A DNA stretch of 64,000 nucleotides from Dryocosmus kuriphilus (lineage: Eukaryota; Arthropoda; Insecta; Hymenoptera; Cynipidae). Below are positions 45,652 to 57,459 of the stretch, in pieces. How positions within the stretch are numbered: the first letter of the stretch is position 1; the number at the start of each line of letters is the position of its first letter. The stretch lies in the NCBI GenBank assembly GCA_038277395.1, contig CM076190.1:243207256-243271255 (forward strand), given 5' to 3'. Position numbers and translations under genes: made by a program. The notes under the pieces are model-generated. The model was not told the origin of the DNA. It worked only from the letters and a program-made list of their open reading frames with translations, and made no database searches.

Positions 45652-46588
45652 CGAGGTGTGATCAAAAAGTAAGGTGACTTTTTATTTTTATCAAAAAATA
45701 TTTATTTATTCATCAATATTGATGTTGTCCCCTTTAAAGTAATCCCCCTCGGATATAATACATTTGTACCAGCGCTTTTTCAGATCCTCAAAGCATTTCT
45801 GATAAGCACTTTCTGGTTTAGCCGTCGGCTCTTCCAGCGATGCGGTCTTTATCTCTTCAATCGTCGCAAAACGCCGTCCTTTGATGGGTCTTTTCAGTTC
45901 TGGAAACAGGAAAACGTCGCAGGGAGCTAAATCTGGTGAATACGGTGACTGTGGCATGATTGTGGTGTTGTCATTGGCCAAAAAATTACGAACAAGCAAT
46001 GCGTATGAGCTGGCGCATTATCGTGGTTTCGGAACAAGCTTCGCTGACACACGTCTCATGCCAAAAATATCCACTAAAATTGCTTCGCACGAGCCAAACG
46101 AGATGCCGACATCATCAGCAACTTCTCTAATGGTAATTCGACGATTTGCCAACACTATTTTCTTCACTTCTTCAACGATTGCATCAGTTGTGTACTTGCT
46201 GGGACGTCCAGGGCGAGCTTCGTCATTGACATCGTCTCGACCTTCTCGAAAGAGCTGGTAACACTTATAAACATTTTTTTTAGTTAGAGTTCACTAACCA
46301 TATGCCACTGTAAACATTTCAAGTATCTTGGAGCACTTAATCCCATTTTTTACACAAAATTGGATGCAAATTATTTAATCCATTTTTTTTCGACTGCAGA
46401 AAATCGCCGAGCACGCAAAACACTTTTAAGCTTTATGCCTCTCACAAACAAACAAAAAATGCTATATAGCTGAAACTGTTCACATATGTTTGGGACGAGT
46501 GTAAAACATAAAAAAAAAAAGAAACGAATATCGACCGTACGCATCCCGCGAAACTCAAAAAGTCACCTTACTTTTCGATCACACCTCG
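45652..46588 (-). mobile_element. Mariner transposon, internally deleted
   Basis: Inverted ends: CGAGGTGTGATCAAAAAGTA at 45652 and the complement CGAGGTGTGATCGAAAAGTA from 46588 differ at one position and continue into GGTGACTTTTT. TA follows the right end (46589-46590); the left site reads GA, so one target base has changed. At about 937 bp it is shorter than a full mariner (about 1.3 kb), consistent with the internal deletion of the transposase. Confidence 0.88.
45706..46330 (-). pseudogene. Mariner transposase, catalytic core deleted
   Basis: The minus-strand N-terminal half reads CYQLFREGRDDVNDEARPGR, TDAIVEEVKKIVLANRRITI and REVADDVGISFGSCEAIL, the two helix-turn-helix motifs. After KLVPKPR a deletion joins SSYALLVRNFLANDNTTIMP and the C-terminal catalytic block SPYSPDLAPCDVFLFPELKR, containing the third catalytic Asp. 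It ends KRWYKCIISEGDYFKGDN. The first two catalytic Asp residues are absent. It could not transpose itself but retains both ends. Confidence 0.88.
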
Positions 46589-46669
46589 TATGGGTCATTG
46601 ATTTTTATCCCGACAGTAAGTTCCATTCTAAATTATCTAGGATTGTACATCTTTTTTTTCCATTTCCTG

Positions 46670-47169
46670 NNNNNNNNNNNNNNNNNNNNNNNNNNNNNNN
46701 NNNNNNNNNNNNNNNNNNNNNNNNNNNNNNNNNNNNNNNNNNNNNNNNNNNNNNNNNNNNNNNNNNNNNNNNNNNNNNNNNNNNNNNNNNNNNNNNNNNN
46801 NNNNNNNNNNNNNNNNNNNNNNNNNNNNNNNNNNNNNNNNNNNNNNNNNNNNNNNNNNNNNNNNNNNNNNNNNNNNNNNNNNNNNNNNNNNNNNNNNNNN
46901 NNNNNNNNNNNNNNNNNNNNNNNNNNNNNNNNNNNNNNNNNNNNNNNNNNNNNNNNNNNNNNNNNNNNNNNNNNNNNNNNNNNNNNNNNNNNNNNNNNNN
47001 NNNNNNNNNNNNNNNNNNNNNNNNNNNNNNNNNNNNNNNNNNNNNNNNNNNNNNNNNNNNNNNNNNNNNNNNNNNNNNNNNNNNNNNNNNNNNNNNNNNN
47101 NNNNNNNNNNNNNNNNNNNNNNNNNNNNNNNNNNNNNNNNNNNNNNNNNNNNNNNNNNNNNNNNNNNNN
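46670..47169. other. Assembly gap (500 N)
   Basis: Exactly 500 N placeholder; frames crossing it are artefacts. It lies 50 bases left of the TIR transposon. Confidence 0.98.
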
Positions 47170-47219
47170 AAAAATATGAGAATAAGAATTAGGAAAATGA
47201 AGAAACATAGGTAAGATCA

Positions 47220-47460
47220 CAGGACCACAAAAAATTGAGTGGAGGGTTCCTTAAACCAGACCAAGTGGATTATATGTTTTTTGGGTCGCTGAAACCGAAT
47301 CCGGAACCTGTTTTACCCCATCACGTAAGGGTTTTTTTCTAACCTCCAAAAATACCTTAAAATCATAAAACCCAACAATATCAACCCTTACGCCATGTAA
47401 GCCTATACTTTCATAGATCGATAACCTTGAGAACAATAACCTATAAACCTAAAATCTATA
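47220..47460 (+). repeat. Left terminal inverted repeat
   Basis: Starts CAGGACCACAAAAAATTGAG and contains TTTTTTGGGTCGCTGAAACC and ACGCCATGTAAGCCTATAC. Pairs with 50071-50311. Confidence 0.92.
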
Positions 47461-47738
47461 ACCTCAAAATAACCTCAAAATTTATATCCTTAAAACTCAT
47501 AATTCTTGTTTTGCAGAATATTTAATCATATTTCTCATAAACTTTGGGTCTCCAAAAATAAAATCCGAATACCCAATAAAGTCAAGATTTCCTGCATCGT
47601 AATAACTACATTTAGCGATACCCAGGAACAACGACGTGGACGTAGCAGACTTCTGTTCCCTTTGGGGTGCTTGATTTACGTGAGTCCCCTTGCCTCTCAC
47701 AATTCCTAAAGAGCTTTACAACTTTGTGATTAGCCATT

Positions 47739-49524
47739 TTATGAGTTTTCAGTTTTAGAGTGGTAACGCGTTCGCTTATTTGTAAACGACCTTCGTAGTG
47801 CTTTTCTTTTGTGTTGGTTTGACGTGTCTCTCTTCAAAGACCAACAGTAGTCTGACAACATATGGCTATCCCAAACACCCTGATATCTCTTTTCAATTTC
47901 TTTTAAATCCTGATGGAATCTTTCACCCTGCTCTTCACTGAAATCGCCTAAATTTTCAGGAAAATACTCAATGTGAGAATGAAGAAAGTGCATCTTTAGA
48001 TTCATTAGCAATCCCATATTTTTGAAATTTTGTACCATATTTTCAACTATAGTCAAGTAATTAGGATCTTTCCTATTTCCTAGAAATTTTTTCGTAACTT
48101 CTCTCTAAAACTTTGCCAAGCTTCTTTCTCAACCTTAGTCATCCTTTTTTGAAATTCATTGTCTTTTAAAAGTTCTCTAATTTGTGGTCCATCAAAAACA
48201 CCTTCTCTTATTTTCGCCTCAGACAGTTTAGGAAACTTTTCAAATATGTACATAAAAGCTTTGGTCTCCGTAGCTTTCATTGCTTTGACGAATTGTTTTA
48301 CAATTCCCAGCTTGATATGTAATGGTGGCAAGATTACTTTATCTGTTGGTATTAGACTCTGTTTTATGATATTTTTAAATCCTGGAGTTAATTTACTTCT
48401 ACTTGGCCAATCCTTTTTCACATAATGTTCAGTACGAGCTCAGCTGTCCCATTCACATAGAAAACATGGATGTTTAGTGAAACCACATTGTTGACCTAAT
48501 AAAATCGTCATTATTTTTAAATCTCCACATATTTTCCATTTGCGTTTAGCGTAATCTAATTTTTTGAGTAGGAAGCCAAGGTTTTGGTACTCCTCACTTT
48601 AACACTACGGAATGACCAACAGGTAGCGGTGCAAGATGGTTGCCATTATGTAGCAAGACGGCTTTTAAACTACGTGTTGAAGAATCTATGAATAGACGCC
48701 AGTCATTAGCTTCATAAGAAACATTATACTCATTCATTAGTCCTTCAATATTGTTACAGTAAACTAAATTTTTTACGTCTGTAAAATATTTTCGAAATTG
48801 AATATCTCTTTCACGATAAAAAGTTATACGAGTTCCTGAAGCTAGGCAATTTTTTTTTTTTAATCTTGACGCCATTAGTTCAGAAATTTCTTTTGAAAGT
48901 CCAGCATCTCGAAACAATTCATTTAGCTCTTCTTGAGTGAACACATTGGGATTTTTACCAGTTTCATCTTCTGACTCTTCTGATGTTTCAGCTTCAAAAT
49001 GGTAGGTTTAGTCACAGATTCAACAGTTGCATAAGAAATCGAAGATTTTGTTTTTCGGTTATGCCCAAAAACTTTCGTTAAACAAAAATAGCAATCATTC
49101 TCATGATCTTTTGGTGCCCGCCAAATCATCGGAGAAGCAAATGTCCGTTTCTTTGGTTATTAAGTTGCAAAAAGCATCTTAAGCATATCTTTTTTGGAGT
49201 ATAATGATGATTGATCATTTCACTAGTTTCTATTCCAAAAACGTCCTGGTATCTATTTTGAAGTACATCTGTGAATATCTTTCGAAGTTTCTTTACAACA
49301 TATTCTCCACAAACAACGCAGAACAAGTCTGGGCAATTATTGCATGATTTCTTTCTCGTAACATTATACTCTTCAAAGGCCAAGTTACCTGCCGATGTAG
49401 AGCTGCGGTGGTTTGATGACGACGCCTGCGGGCCCGCTTTCTCACCCTGACCAGTAGCCGATATAGGGGTTCCGACTCCCTGCACCGTACTTTTCCGCGT
49501 GCCGACCATGACCAGTGCTGCCAA
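47739..49524 (-). pseudogene. Transposase-like protein of a multicopy arthropod family
   Basis: Minus-strand order: N-terminal zinc ligands CNNCPDLFCVVCG (about 49340), CLRCFLQLNN (49160), MIWRAPKDHENDCYFCLT (49129), then FTQEELNELFRDAGLSKEIS and TFYRERDIQFRKYF. These are followed by DWRLFIDSSTRSLKAVLLHN (about 48700), WKICGDLKIMTILLGQQCGF (about 48510), CFLCEWDS (48450), and ILPPLHIKLGIVKQFVKAMK (48320). The end reads KMHFLHSHIEYFPENL, SEEQGERFHQDLKEIEKRYQ (47930) and DYCWSLKRDTSNQHKRKA. Frameshifts lie near 49130, 48597 and 48090, and a TGA near 48443; otherwise it is continuous. I recognise this as a family present in many copies in arthropod genomes. Asp of FIDSS, Asp of CGDLK and Glu of EEQGERF are candidates for a DDE triad; that is inference. 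Confidence 0.8.
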
Positions 49525-49599
49525 ATCCGCTGCGTATAAAGTCGGTATGAGTCGGTGACAGTAGTGGAATAATGTTCACAAAAATCGGTATTTATCGCT

Positions 49600-49975
49600 A
49601 TATACGCGAGGAAGAGTGATCTGACATACAGGAAAGAAACATGAATATCAGAGAAACAAATGCCAAACGATAGGTTGTGAATGTAGTCAACGCCACTGAA
49701 GAAAAACAAATACCTGACACGCTATGCGCGAGGAAGAGTGTTCCAAAATACAAGAAAGAAACGTGAATATCAGGGAAACAAATTCCAAACGATAGATTGT
49801 GAATGTAGTCAACGCCACTGAAGAAAATCAAATGAAAGACACGCTATGCGCGAGGAAGAGTGTTCCAAAATAAAAGAAAGAAACGTGAATATCAGGGAAA
49901 CAAATGCCTCGCGATGTAATGGGAATGTAGTCAACTGCCCTGAAGAAAAACAAATGCCGGACACTACATGCAATC
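49600..49975. repeat. Tandem repeat, about 121-bp period, three copies
   Basis: GCGAGGAAGAGTG starts copies near 49606, 49728 and 49849; each has GAAAGAAACGTGAATATCAG, ACAAATGCCAAACGATAG and GAATGTAGTCAACGCCACTG. Located between the gene start and the right TIR of the transposon, where sub-terminal transposase-binding arrays are often found. Confidence 0.88.
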
Positions 49976-50070
49976 GGTCGGGACGTTCTTGAGCGTGGTT
50001 GACAAAATTCACACTCCATCGCTAGGCATCTGCTTCACTTATGTATATATATTAGTGAAACAGATTAGCT

Positions 50071-50311
50071 TATAGATTTTAGGTTTATAGGTTATTGTTC
50101 TCAAGGTTATTGATCTATGAAAGTATAGGTTTACATGGCGTAAGGCTTGATATTGTTGGGTTTTATAATTTTAAGATGTTTTTGGAGGTTAGAAAAAAAC
50201 GCTGACGTGATCGGGTAAAACAGGTTCCGGATTCGATTTCAGCGACCCAAAAAACATATAATCCACTTGGTCTGGTTTAAGGAACCCTCCACTCAATTTT
50301 TTGTGGTCCTG
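50071..50311 (-). repeat. Right terminal inverted repeat
   Basis: Ends ATTTTTTGTGGTCCTG at 50311; inverted partner of 47220-47460 with about a dozen mismatches. Confidence 0.92.
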
Positions 50312-51960
50312 TATTATCTATATATAAGAAAATTACCATAGACCTAACAAAAACAAAGCAAGCAAAATGATATAACGAATCTTAAAGTAACAGAACTATG
50401 TAAGAAAAGAAAAAGATAAATAATAACTGAAAACGAAAAAAAAAGAAAACTCGTAGAATATGAAATAGGTAATATAAGAAATGTAGACAAATCTGTAAGT
50501 AAAGAAACTGCGATAGTTTAAGAAAGTCCGAAACCACAAATCATAGCACTTAAGCATACGTAATAAGGCAATACAAGCCTCTTCCGAAAGACGATAAAGA
50601 GAAACCGTGGGCAATATAAAGAAACAATAATGCTAGAGGGAACTTTGAGAGCAACAAATACCAGATCAGTGCCACGAGAACGCTCGAATCGGCAAAATCG
50701 TGAAACACGTGTAAAATCGCGAAGTGAAAAATAAGATTAGAATAAGCAAACATAAAGAGAAATAAGGAGAATTTGGAAAAACAACTTCCCAATTGAGACC
50801 TGGGGTATGTATATTACAACAAAAATGTACATCATGACGCAAAATTAAATAAAGTCAATAATATGAGACATAATGGCCACTTCAAGAAGGAAAATTACAT
50901 TTTAATGTGCATAAGAAGTGGAAAATACAAAAAATTGGGGGAGAACAAACAGAAAAGTAGATGGTAAGCCAAGAGACGCAGTGAAATGGAAGAATTATAA
51001 TTGGGCTAAGAAAATACAATAACGTCAAAATAAGGAACAACCCTATTTTAGAAACAAGCACATACAAAGCAGACTACACGAACATAACAAAGGCGGAGGC
51101 AAGTGGCAAAATCACTCGAACCCACAAATATGAACTAGGAAAGCTCTCAAAAAGTAAAAAAAAAACCAAAAGAGATACAAATAGAAGAGAGAACAGACAA
51201 AATAATAATTAACGAACTAAAAGACTGCGTGGCACAGTGACACACATAACCAGAAAATGAAAGAAAGCACACCGCTTACGAAAACATAGAAAAAAAATAG
51301 GAAAAATGAGCAGAAATGATAAGGAAAGCACAATCAAAGACAAAAAACAAAGGAAACTAAAAAGGCGGCGAAACCAAACGGGCCCAAACAGACGAAAGAA
51401 AGGTAAAACACATCTCCAGAAACCGGAACAGAATAAGAAGAAGAACGGGAGCTGGCATAGGGACAATACATAGGAGCAAAATTTTAATCCTCCATCATGG
51501 GGGAGAACAAATAAAGACGAGAAAACGAAGACAGTGACGAATAAACAATATAACAAAATGTGAATACAATGTCTCAAGATCACAGCAATAAGCTAAAAAA
51601 TAAAAAAGAAACACGAGTGGTGAACAAATATCTGAAAAATTCGTTCTAAAGACATTTGTTTGGAGGGGCATGTACACACGCGATCCCCGGGAGATCACAA
51701 GAAATTTGTTTTTGCAACTTTCTCGAGACGGTAAGCAAAACAACTTATTTAAAAAATCATCCCCACAAGTTTCTGCAATGTGTTCATATATCACCATACA
51801 ACTAAAGCTTCGCTCAACCTCCATCATTCCAAACACCCATTCTCTTTAAATTACAAAATTCTTTGTTCAAAATCTGAAAAACAGTTTCTTAATTTCGGGG
51901 TGCATTGAAACGGTTATAAGGACCACGCAGGACATCAATAACAAGTAGGAGAGACAGGCG
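50312..51960. other. A-rich unassigned region
   Basis: The plus strand is strongly A-rich with few T runs, which gives long minus-strand Phe/Leu/Ser-rich frames (50550-50792, 51209-51583) that look like composition artefacts. Around 51495-51836 both strands have moderately balanced frames (minus: VIYEHIAETCGDDFLNKLFC), which might be a remnant of a coding sequence, but I recognise nothing. Confidence 0.4.
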
Positions 51961-52099
51961 TCAAATTAAAGGCACAGCTGATAAATAGAGATTACAAATA
52001 GGGCACAATCCAGCTCCGATATGTATATCTATATAGGTCACCAGACTAAGGGGAAAAAAAGCTAAGAGCACGCGCAACTCAGGACCAGAAAGGAGGGAG

Positions 52100-53320
52100 A
52101 ACCCGTGGGAACAAGCCGAGCCGGTAGCAGACTTCCTTGGCTCGCGAGAACTGTCAAACACTCTTCATCAAACCAACAGATCAAGAGGTTAACTTTAGAC
52201 ATTCGCTCGCGCTTTGGGAAAGCGTCGCTTGGAGACTACGAGACGGACATGAGTTTGAACCTTGTTTTCGGTGTCAATATTTCCTCTGGTTCGTAGATAG
52301 TGAAACGCATTTCCGAGAAAACGAAACTCTCTTTGAACCAAGCACAGTCCTGGGGCTCGAGAATAGGCCTTTCGCTGTGAGCATAAAATGCGATTCAGAA
52401 TCGGCAAACTCTGAGGAGGTATAGGGAAGAACTTGCCAAATCTCGTACTGAAACCTGATCCACGGAACCCAGTTGCATTTTAACCAGGCATCTGTCCTGG
52501 AGCTCGCACAACTCGAATCCTTAGGGATCACATTATCAGGAAGATATTGGATTAAGACAGATCCCGTTGCCGGACCACACATCTGCAATTTTTGTGGCGA
52601 TAGTCCCGCTCAGCATGAATTGGTAGATGTAGGCTTCTGCATCACCAAGCTTGAAGCAAGTAGCCTCAAGTTCAAAAACTTAAGCCAGATAGGCACTGCG
52701 GAAGAAACTTGAAATTTTCGTTAGGAACTGAAATGGATTTTTAAACTAGGCATTGCACCGTGCCTGGGCAAAATGTGTAGTTACAGTTTAGGTGAGCGCA
52801 GAAAGGGTAATTTCTTTTTCTTTCAAACACTGCCCTGGATGCCTCCAGAAGAAAATTCGAAAATATACAATGAGCAGATCTGCTACAAATTTGAGTAGCA
52901 ACAAGTAATTTTTATACAGGCAGGGTTGCACGGGTCTCTAATAGTCGGTACATGAACTCGTCTTGCGCTCCTGGGTACCCACAATCGAAGCCGCATGAAA
53001 TTTACTAGCGTCAAAAAAAATGAATAGGAACCGCGGACGTTTGAGCTTTTTGGAGTGGGCCGCCCTCGTCGACCCTGGATCGAGAGAAAATCAAATTTCA
53101 AAAGAATTCCTCATAAAAAATGATTTTGTATTTGAAAACCTGCACGCAAAGGAAAGCATCCTCACCTATACGATTCCCGGAAATGAAACCATCCACATTC
53201 CCAGGGTTTCCATGCTAGTCAAATTTAACAAAAAATTGGTCAGGGCAAATTTCAATGTTCTACCAACGGTTGATCCAGTCTGTCTAAACGGCCTCGATTT
53301 GTTGGATAGAATTCAGTAAA
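52100..53320 (+). pseudogene. Retroelement remnant with retropepsin-like domain
   Basis: The frame at 53020-53319 has WAALVDPGSRENQISKEFLI, resembling a retropepsin active site (D-x-G-S with Pro instead of Thr). It ends NVLPTVDPVCLNGLDLLDRI, resembling the second signature (I-L-G-x-D-x-L). Upstream at 52473-52712 a frame has HICNFCGDSPAQHELVDVGF, a possible but atypical zinc knuckle, and 52105-52424 has two overlapping frames without known domains. Together they suggest a gag-protease relic of an LTR element, but no RT, integrase or LTR is visible next to it. A retropepsin-like host gene is possible but less likely. Confidence 0.4.
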
Positions 53321-54240
53321 CGCAATTTCAGCAACCATTCCCAAAATTTTTCAATAATTTTGAGAGCATTGAAAGTGCAATAAACGCTAAATTTTTGTGG
53401 CTGTCTTGTTGCCGATGGCTAAACAACATAGTTAAACACTTTATGTTTTTCAGATTTTGTTTTGCAGCTCACAGAGACATGAATTGAAGCACTGAATTTA
53501 ATTAGATTTGATTTTAGAAACTCACTTAAAATTACGCATTAAATGGTGATTCAAATAATAATACTGACTTATGGTAAAGGGCCTCGAAAGCATACAAACC
53601 CCATTTTATTGAAACGAGGCACAATTGAGATTACAAAGAAGTTTTTCGGTCGCGAAACAAAGCACGAGAAATCACAAGCACGAGAAAACTGGCGTTGGCG
53701 TCGCACACGTGGTTGCAAGTATTTTTACGAAAAACGAAATCAATTCGTTGAAGAAATCTTCAATCGCGCTGGCGATTTGATTTCGAAATTCACTGACGTA
53801 ATTTGGAAGACATACTGGTTGCGTAGTAATACACTGACGAGGCGGAAGCGCGTGAGCTGTACTCGGACAGATCGATTGAATACGACTTGCTAGCCAACGC
53901 CGTTCTCGCGCACGCACACTCCCTTTCACTCCTTCACTCCGCACTCCCTTCAATCAGCCACACGGGAGAATCAAATCTAGATACTCGCGCGCAAACATTC
54001 ATGTTTATAGCCTGGTTCGCACCCAGCAACTGTGTTACGACGGAACAAACGCAAAAAAATAAATAAACTTACAGTCCATTTTAAGGTCAAAAAAAAAAAA
54101 ATTAGAAATGTCCAGACATAAAATTTAAGATTGCATGAACTAACAATTCAATTTATTTCATTGGTGAGGACTCTCTGGATCTGTGGTCGAGACGGCGAGC
54201 AAAACGCGTTAGCAAACAACAAATAATGTTACATTATCTT
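53321..54240. other. Unassigned region
   Basis: The plus-strand frame at 53543-53893 is basic and balanced in composition (FFGRETKHEKSQARENWRWR) but matches no family I know, and has no splice signals I would trust. The rest is non-coding in appearance. Confidence 0.35.
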
Positions 54241-55350
54241 GACATTCAACTATTTCTTTTTTGAAACTGAATGGTTTACTTACTTACTTTAACTTTTCAC
54301 TAAAAGAGACGAATTTTGAACACATTAGTTGAACCTCTAAACAAAAAAAAATAATAATTTTCAACCAAAAATATAACAATTGAATTTTCAGCCTAACGTG
54401 ATGAATCATCAATAGAATCGTTGAAGCTGCAATCGAAAAGGATGAGGTATCAAGACCAAAAACGCAGTAGTTTAATTTTGAACTGAAGACAAAGAAAACT
54501 CAACCATGAACAGGACAGCTATGTTCTGAACAAAAAAGATTAATTTTGATTATAAAATAGTCGAACTTTCGACCAAATGAAAAATAATTGTTAATGGAAT
54601 AGTTTTTGATTTTTATTGGAAGAAGGCGAATTTTTAAGAAAATAGTTGAATTTTCAATTTAAATGTATTAATTCTCAAAGCAAATAAGAAAATAATTACA
54701 TCTAAACAAAAAAAAAATATTTCTTAACAAAAAAATATTTCAATCATTATCAAACAAGGGAAAGGTATTTTAAAAAAGTTGACTTTCCAACTTGTCCACT
54801 AAAAATTAATATTTGAAATTTCAACCCAAATATCTGAATGTTTTATTTTAGAAAATTAAATTATGAAAACAAAGTGAATGTAATTAAGGAGTAGCTATAT
54901 TTTTGACAATAGGAAAAATTTTCGTCTATGTTTCTCAACTGATTTCAACTAATATTTAAACTAAGAGAAGACTAATTTTGAACAGAATAGTGGATTCTTC
55001 AACCAAAAAAGATAAATTCTCAAACCGAAACGTTAGAATTGACTTGAACCAAAAAAATTCTTTTCTACCAAAAATAACTGAACTAGGAATCGAAAAAAAG
55101 AAATTTTCAGTAAACCAATTGAATTTACATTCAAGCAGAACAAATTTTCAAAAAAAAAAGGTTTCACCAAAGTATTTGAATTTTCGGTAAGTACTTCATT
55201 TCAATCTGCAAGGTTTTTTGTGTACTAAATATTCATCACATGGAATATTCATTTAGTTGACTTATGAAAAAATTCATAAGAGTTTTGAACAGTTTAGTTC
55301 CATTTTTGACCTAAAAAATAATAATTTTCTACCAAAAATGTAAAAATTGA
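54240..55350 (-). repeat. Degenerate TTGAAAATTCAAC array, reverse polarity
   Basis: Variants of GAATTTTCAACC, AAAATAGTTGAATTTTCAAT and TTTCAACCAAAAATATAAC throughout. Polarity flips at about 55360 to the forward form. The frame at 54978-55190 is a by-product of the repeat. Confidence 0.75.
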
Positions 55351-55379
55351 ATTTTCTGCCATTTTTTGGTTTTGGGAAT

Positions 55380-55960
55380 TCATTTTTTTCTTTCTTTCAA
55401 GTAATTTGTTAAAAATTTGTCTTTTTCAATTAAAAATTAAGCTTTTTCGTTGAACATTAACTTTTCCTTGTTGAAAATATAACTATTTTTGACGGGAAAT
55501 TGATTAATTTTTTTAAATCTTCTTTTTTTATGGAGAATTCAAATATACTGATTGAAGGTTAATTGTTTTGGTCAAAATTTATCTTTCTGGGGTGTAAATA
55601 CAATAGTTTTTGTTGAAATTTGCTTGTTATCGATTCACAATTCAACTATTTTTTGCTGAAAGGCTTTTTTTTTGATAAAGATAATTTCAATATTTCTCTC
55701 TGTGAAGTCATTTTTTTAGTTGAAACATCTACTAATTTGTTCCAAATTGATCATTTCTTAGTTAAAAGTTACATTAAATTAGTTCAAATATTTGCTTGAA
55801 AATTCTTTTTTTCCTGGATATATAGCTGTTTTTTAATTAAGTCACTTTGCTGTTGATACTTTATCTTTTTTTATTAAAAATTCAGATACTTTGGTTGAAA
55901 TTTCAGCTGCTACATTTTTTGCCCAAAAGTTGGAAATTCAACTATTTTGTTGCATATTTG
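55380..55960 (+). repeat. Degenerate TTGAAAATTCAAC array, forward polarity
   Basis: Variants of GTTGAAAATATAACTATTTT, TTGGTTGAAATTTCAGCTGC and AATTCAACTATTTTTTGCTG. Head-to-head with the reverse array that ends near 55350. Confidence 0.75.
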
Positions 55961-56439
55961 TCTTTCCAGTTTTTCCTTCAGCTTTGAAGTTTCTTCAGTT
56001 TAAAACGTAGAAACAAAAGACTTGCTGTTTTTATTTTTATTTTCAAGCTTTCTTTGAAGAAAAGCAAATTTGTCAGGCCACTGAAAAGTCCTATAGACAA
56101 ATACTTGAAATTTAACACTTCAATTTGCGCAAAGCTTTGTGTTTCTTCACACATTTTATTTTGAACAACAATATGTAAATTTTACTAATGTATTCTTTCT
56201 GTTGTTGATTAAAATGTTTGTTTATAACAGTAACAGTTCTTCCGTTTTGAGAATATTTCTTTACTGACTTCGTTACTGGCTGAAATATTGCACTTTCAAC
56301 AAAACGATTCAATTTTCAAACAAAAATATTTCAATCTTCAAAAAAATTGTTCTATTTTCAAGAAAAAGGTGCTAAGGTAAACATACCAGTTAGTGGACAT
56401 GTAAGATATGCAGGAATGGTAGATCTGGAATAAAATAAT

Positions 56440-57230
56440 TTCAGTGCGTGCTTGAGATGTAAAATGAATTTTCATGTGATACGAGTTCATTGTAGTTGTG
56501 AAAAATACTTTTCATCCCACATTAATCGAAAATTCAGCTTTCGATACCTGTGGAGCGAGCCGAAAATCGAGTCTTCTAATCTATGGAAGAAAGCGTCAGA
56601 TAAAAGTGATCTAGGGAAGAAAGTGACTGATAAATGTAAATGGCGGTGTTTTTCTGTCCACTCGCGCATTTACATATACTACAGAATATTTTCGCATCGC
56701 ACTTGTTTTAATATTCTTCGAGCTTCGAGGCCTATCTTAAAGCCAACTTCAATCTACACTGGGACTCTCTTTTTGGTCGCGTCTGTGTTAGTCAGTAGAC
56801 ATATGTCGAATTTCCGAGCAGGTAAACAAGTCAGTGTCGTATGTACCCGTATTACCAACGCGGAGAGCGCGGGTTCCATGACGATTCACTAACGAAATTA
56901 TTGTGACTGCACTACTATCAAGTTCGTCTGGAGCTCGCGGTGCCTCTCTTTTGACTCCTCACCTGCCGTCCTCAACATTTGGGAGCGAACCCAAGTTTTA
57001 AGGCAGTCAACAAACGAGCCGACCGGAAAGGGATTCCCAGTGTACTGCGACCGGGATCGAGCGCGTCTGTCAATATTGAAGTTTGGAAAAAACGGAATTT
57101 TATTGTAAAGTAAAATCCGAAATCTACCAAGAAAGTGTGTACTGCAACAGTTCTTTTGATTTACACCCGGACATAGAAAAAGCCGCGAAGATGTCGCAAA
57201 TGAATTTAGTTCTTTTGAGGTAGTTTTATT
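56440..57230 (+). other. Balanced-composition block with a possible first exon
   Basis: This stretch is less AT-rich than its flanks and is surrounded by the reverse-polarity array (56290-56370 and 57230-57300). Near 57191 GCCGCGAAGATGTCGCAAAT provides a start context, and nine codons later TTGAG|GTAGTT is a weak donor, so it may be a short first exon with its 5' leader and promoter. Equally it could be an inserted element or solo LTR. The frame at 56452-56892 has no recognised domain. Confidence 0.25.
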
Positions 57231-57459
57231 TCCTTTCAGGGAATAGTTGAATTTCCATGCAAGAAAGATGAATTGTTACCAATATGAACTGATGATCTTA
57301 GTAAAGAAATATTGATTTGGGACGAAAATTTCGTAACATAACCTCAAATGGCTTAAACTTACGAGCACGAAAGTATAATAGTGTCATAGAAAATACTCGT
57401 TAATAAAAAATCTCTATTTTTTTCGATCATCTTCTCGAACAAGAGGAAGTAGAGGTTTG

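Larger units (their letters stand above)
47220..50311 (-). mobile_element. DNA transposon with 241-bp TIRs and a zinc-finger transposase-like gene
   Basis: Left end 47220-47460 and right end 50071-50311 are inverted copies about 95 percent identical, both starting CAGGACCACAAAAAATTGAG. The 3.09-kb unit holds one gene (47739-49524, minus) and a 121-bp tandem array (49600-49975) inside the right arm. The high TIR identity implies a fairly recent insertion even though the gene has frameshifts. Flanking 8-mers (TAAGATCA, TATTATCT) do not match, so no target-site duplication is evident. I cannot assign it to a named superfamily. Confidence 0.88.

Noticed and set aside
50550..51583. Minus-strand hydrophobic frames that resemble membrane proteins
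   Set aside because: The plus strand is A-rich, so the minus strand is T-rich and yields Phe/Leu runs; no start context, splice sites or family resemblance.
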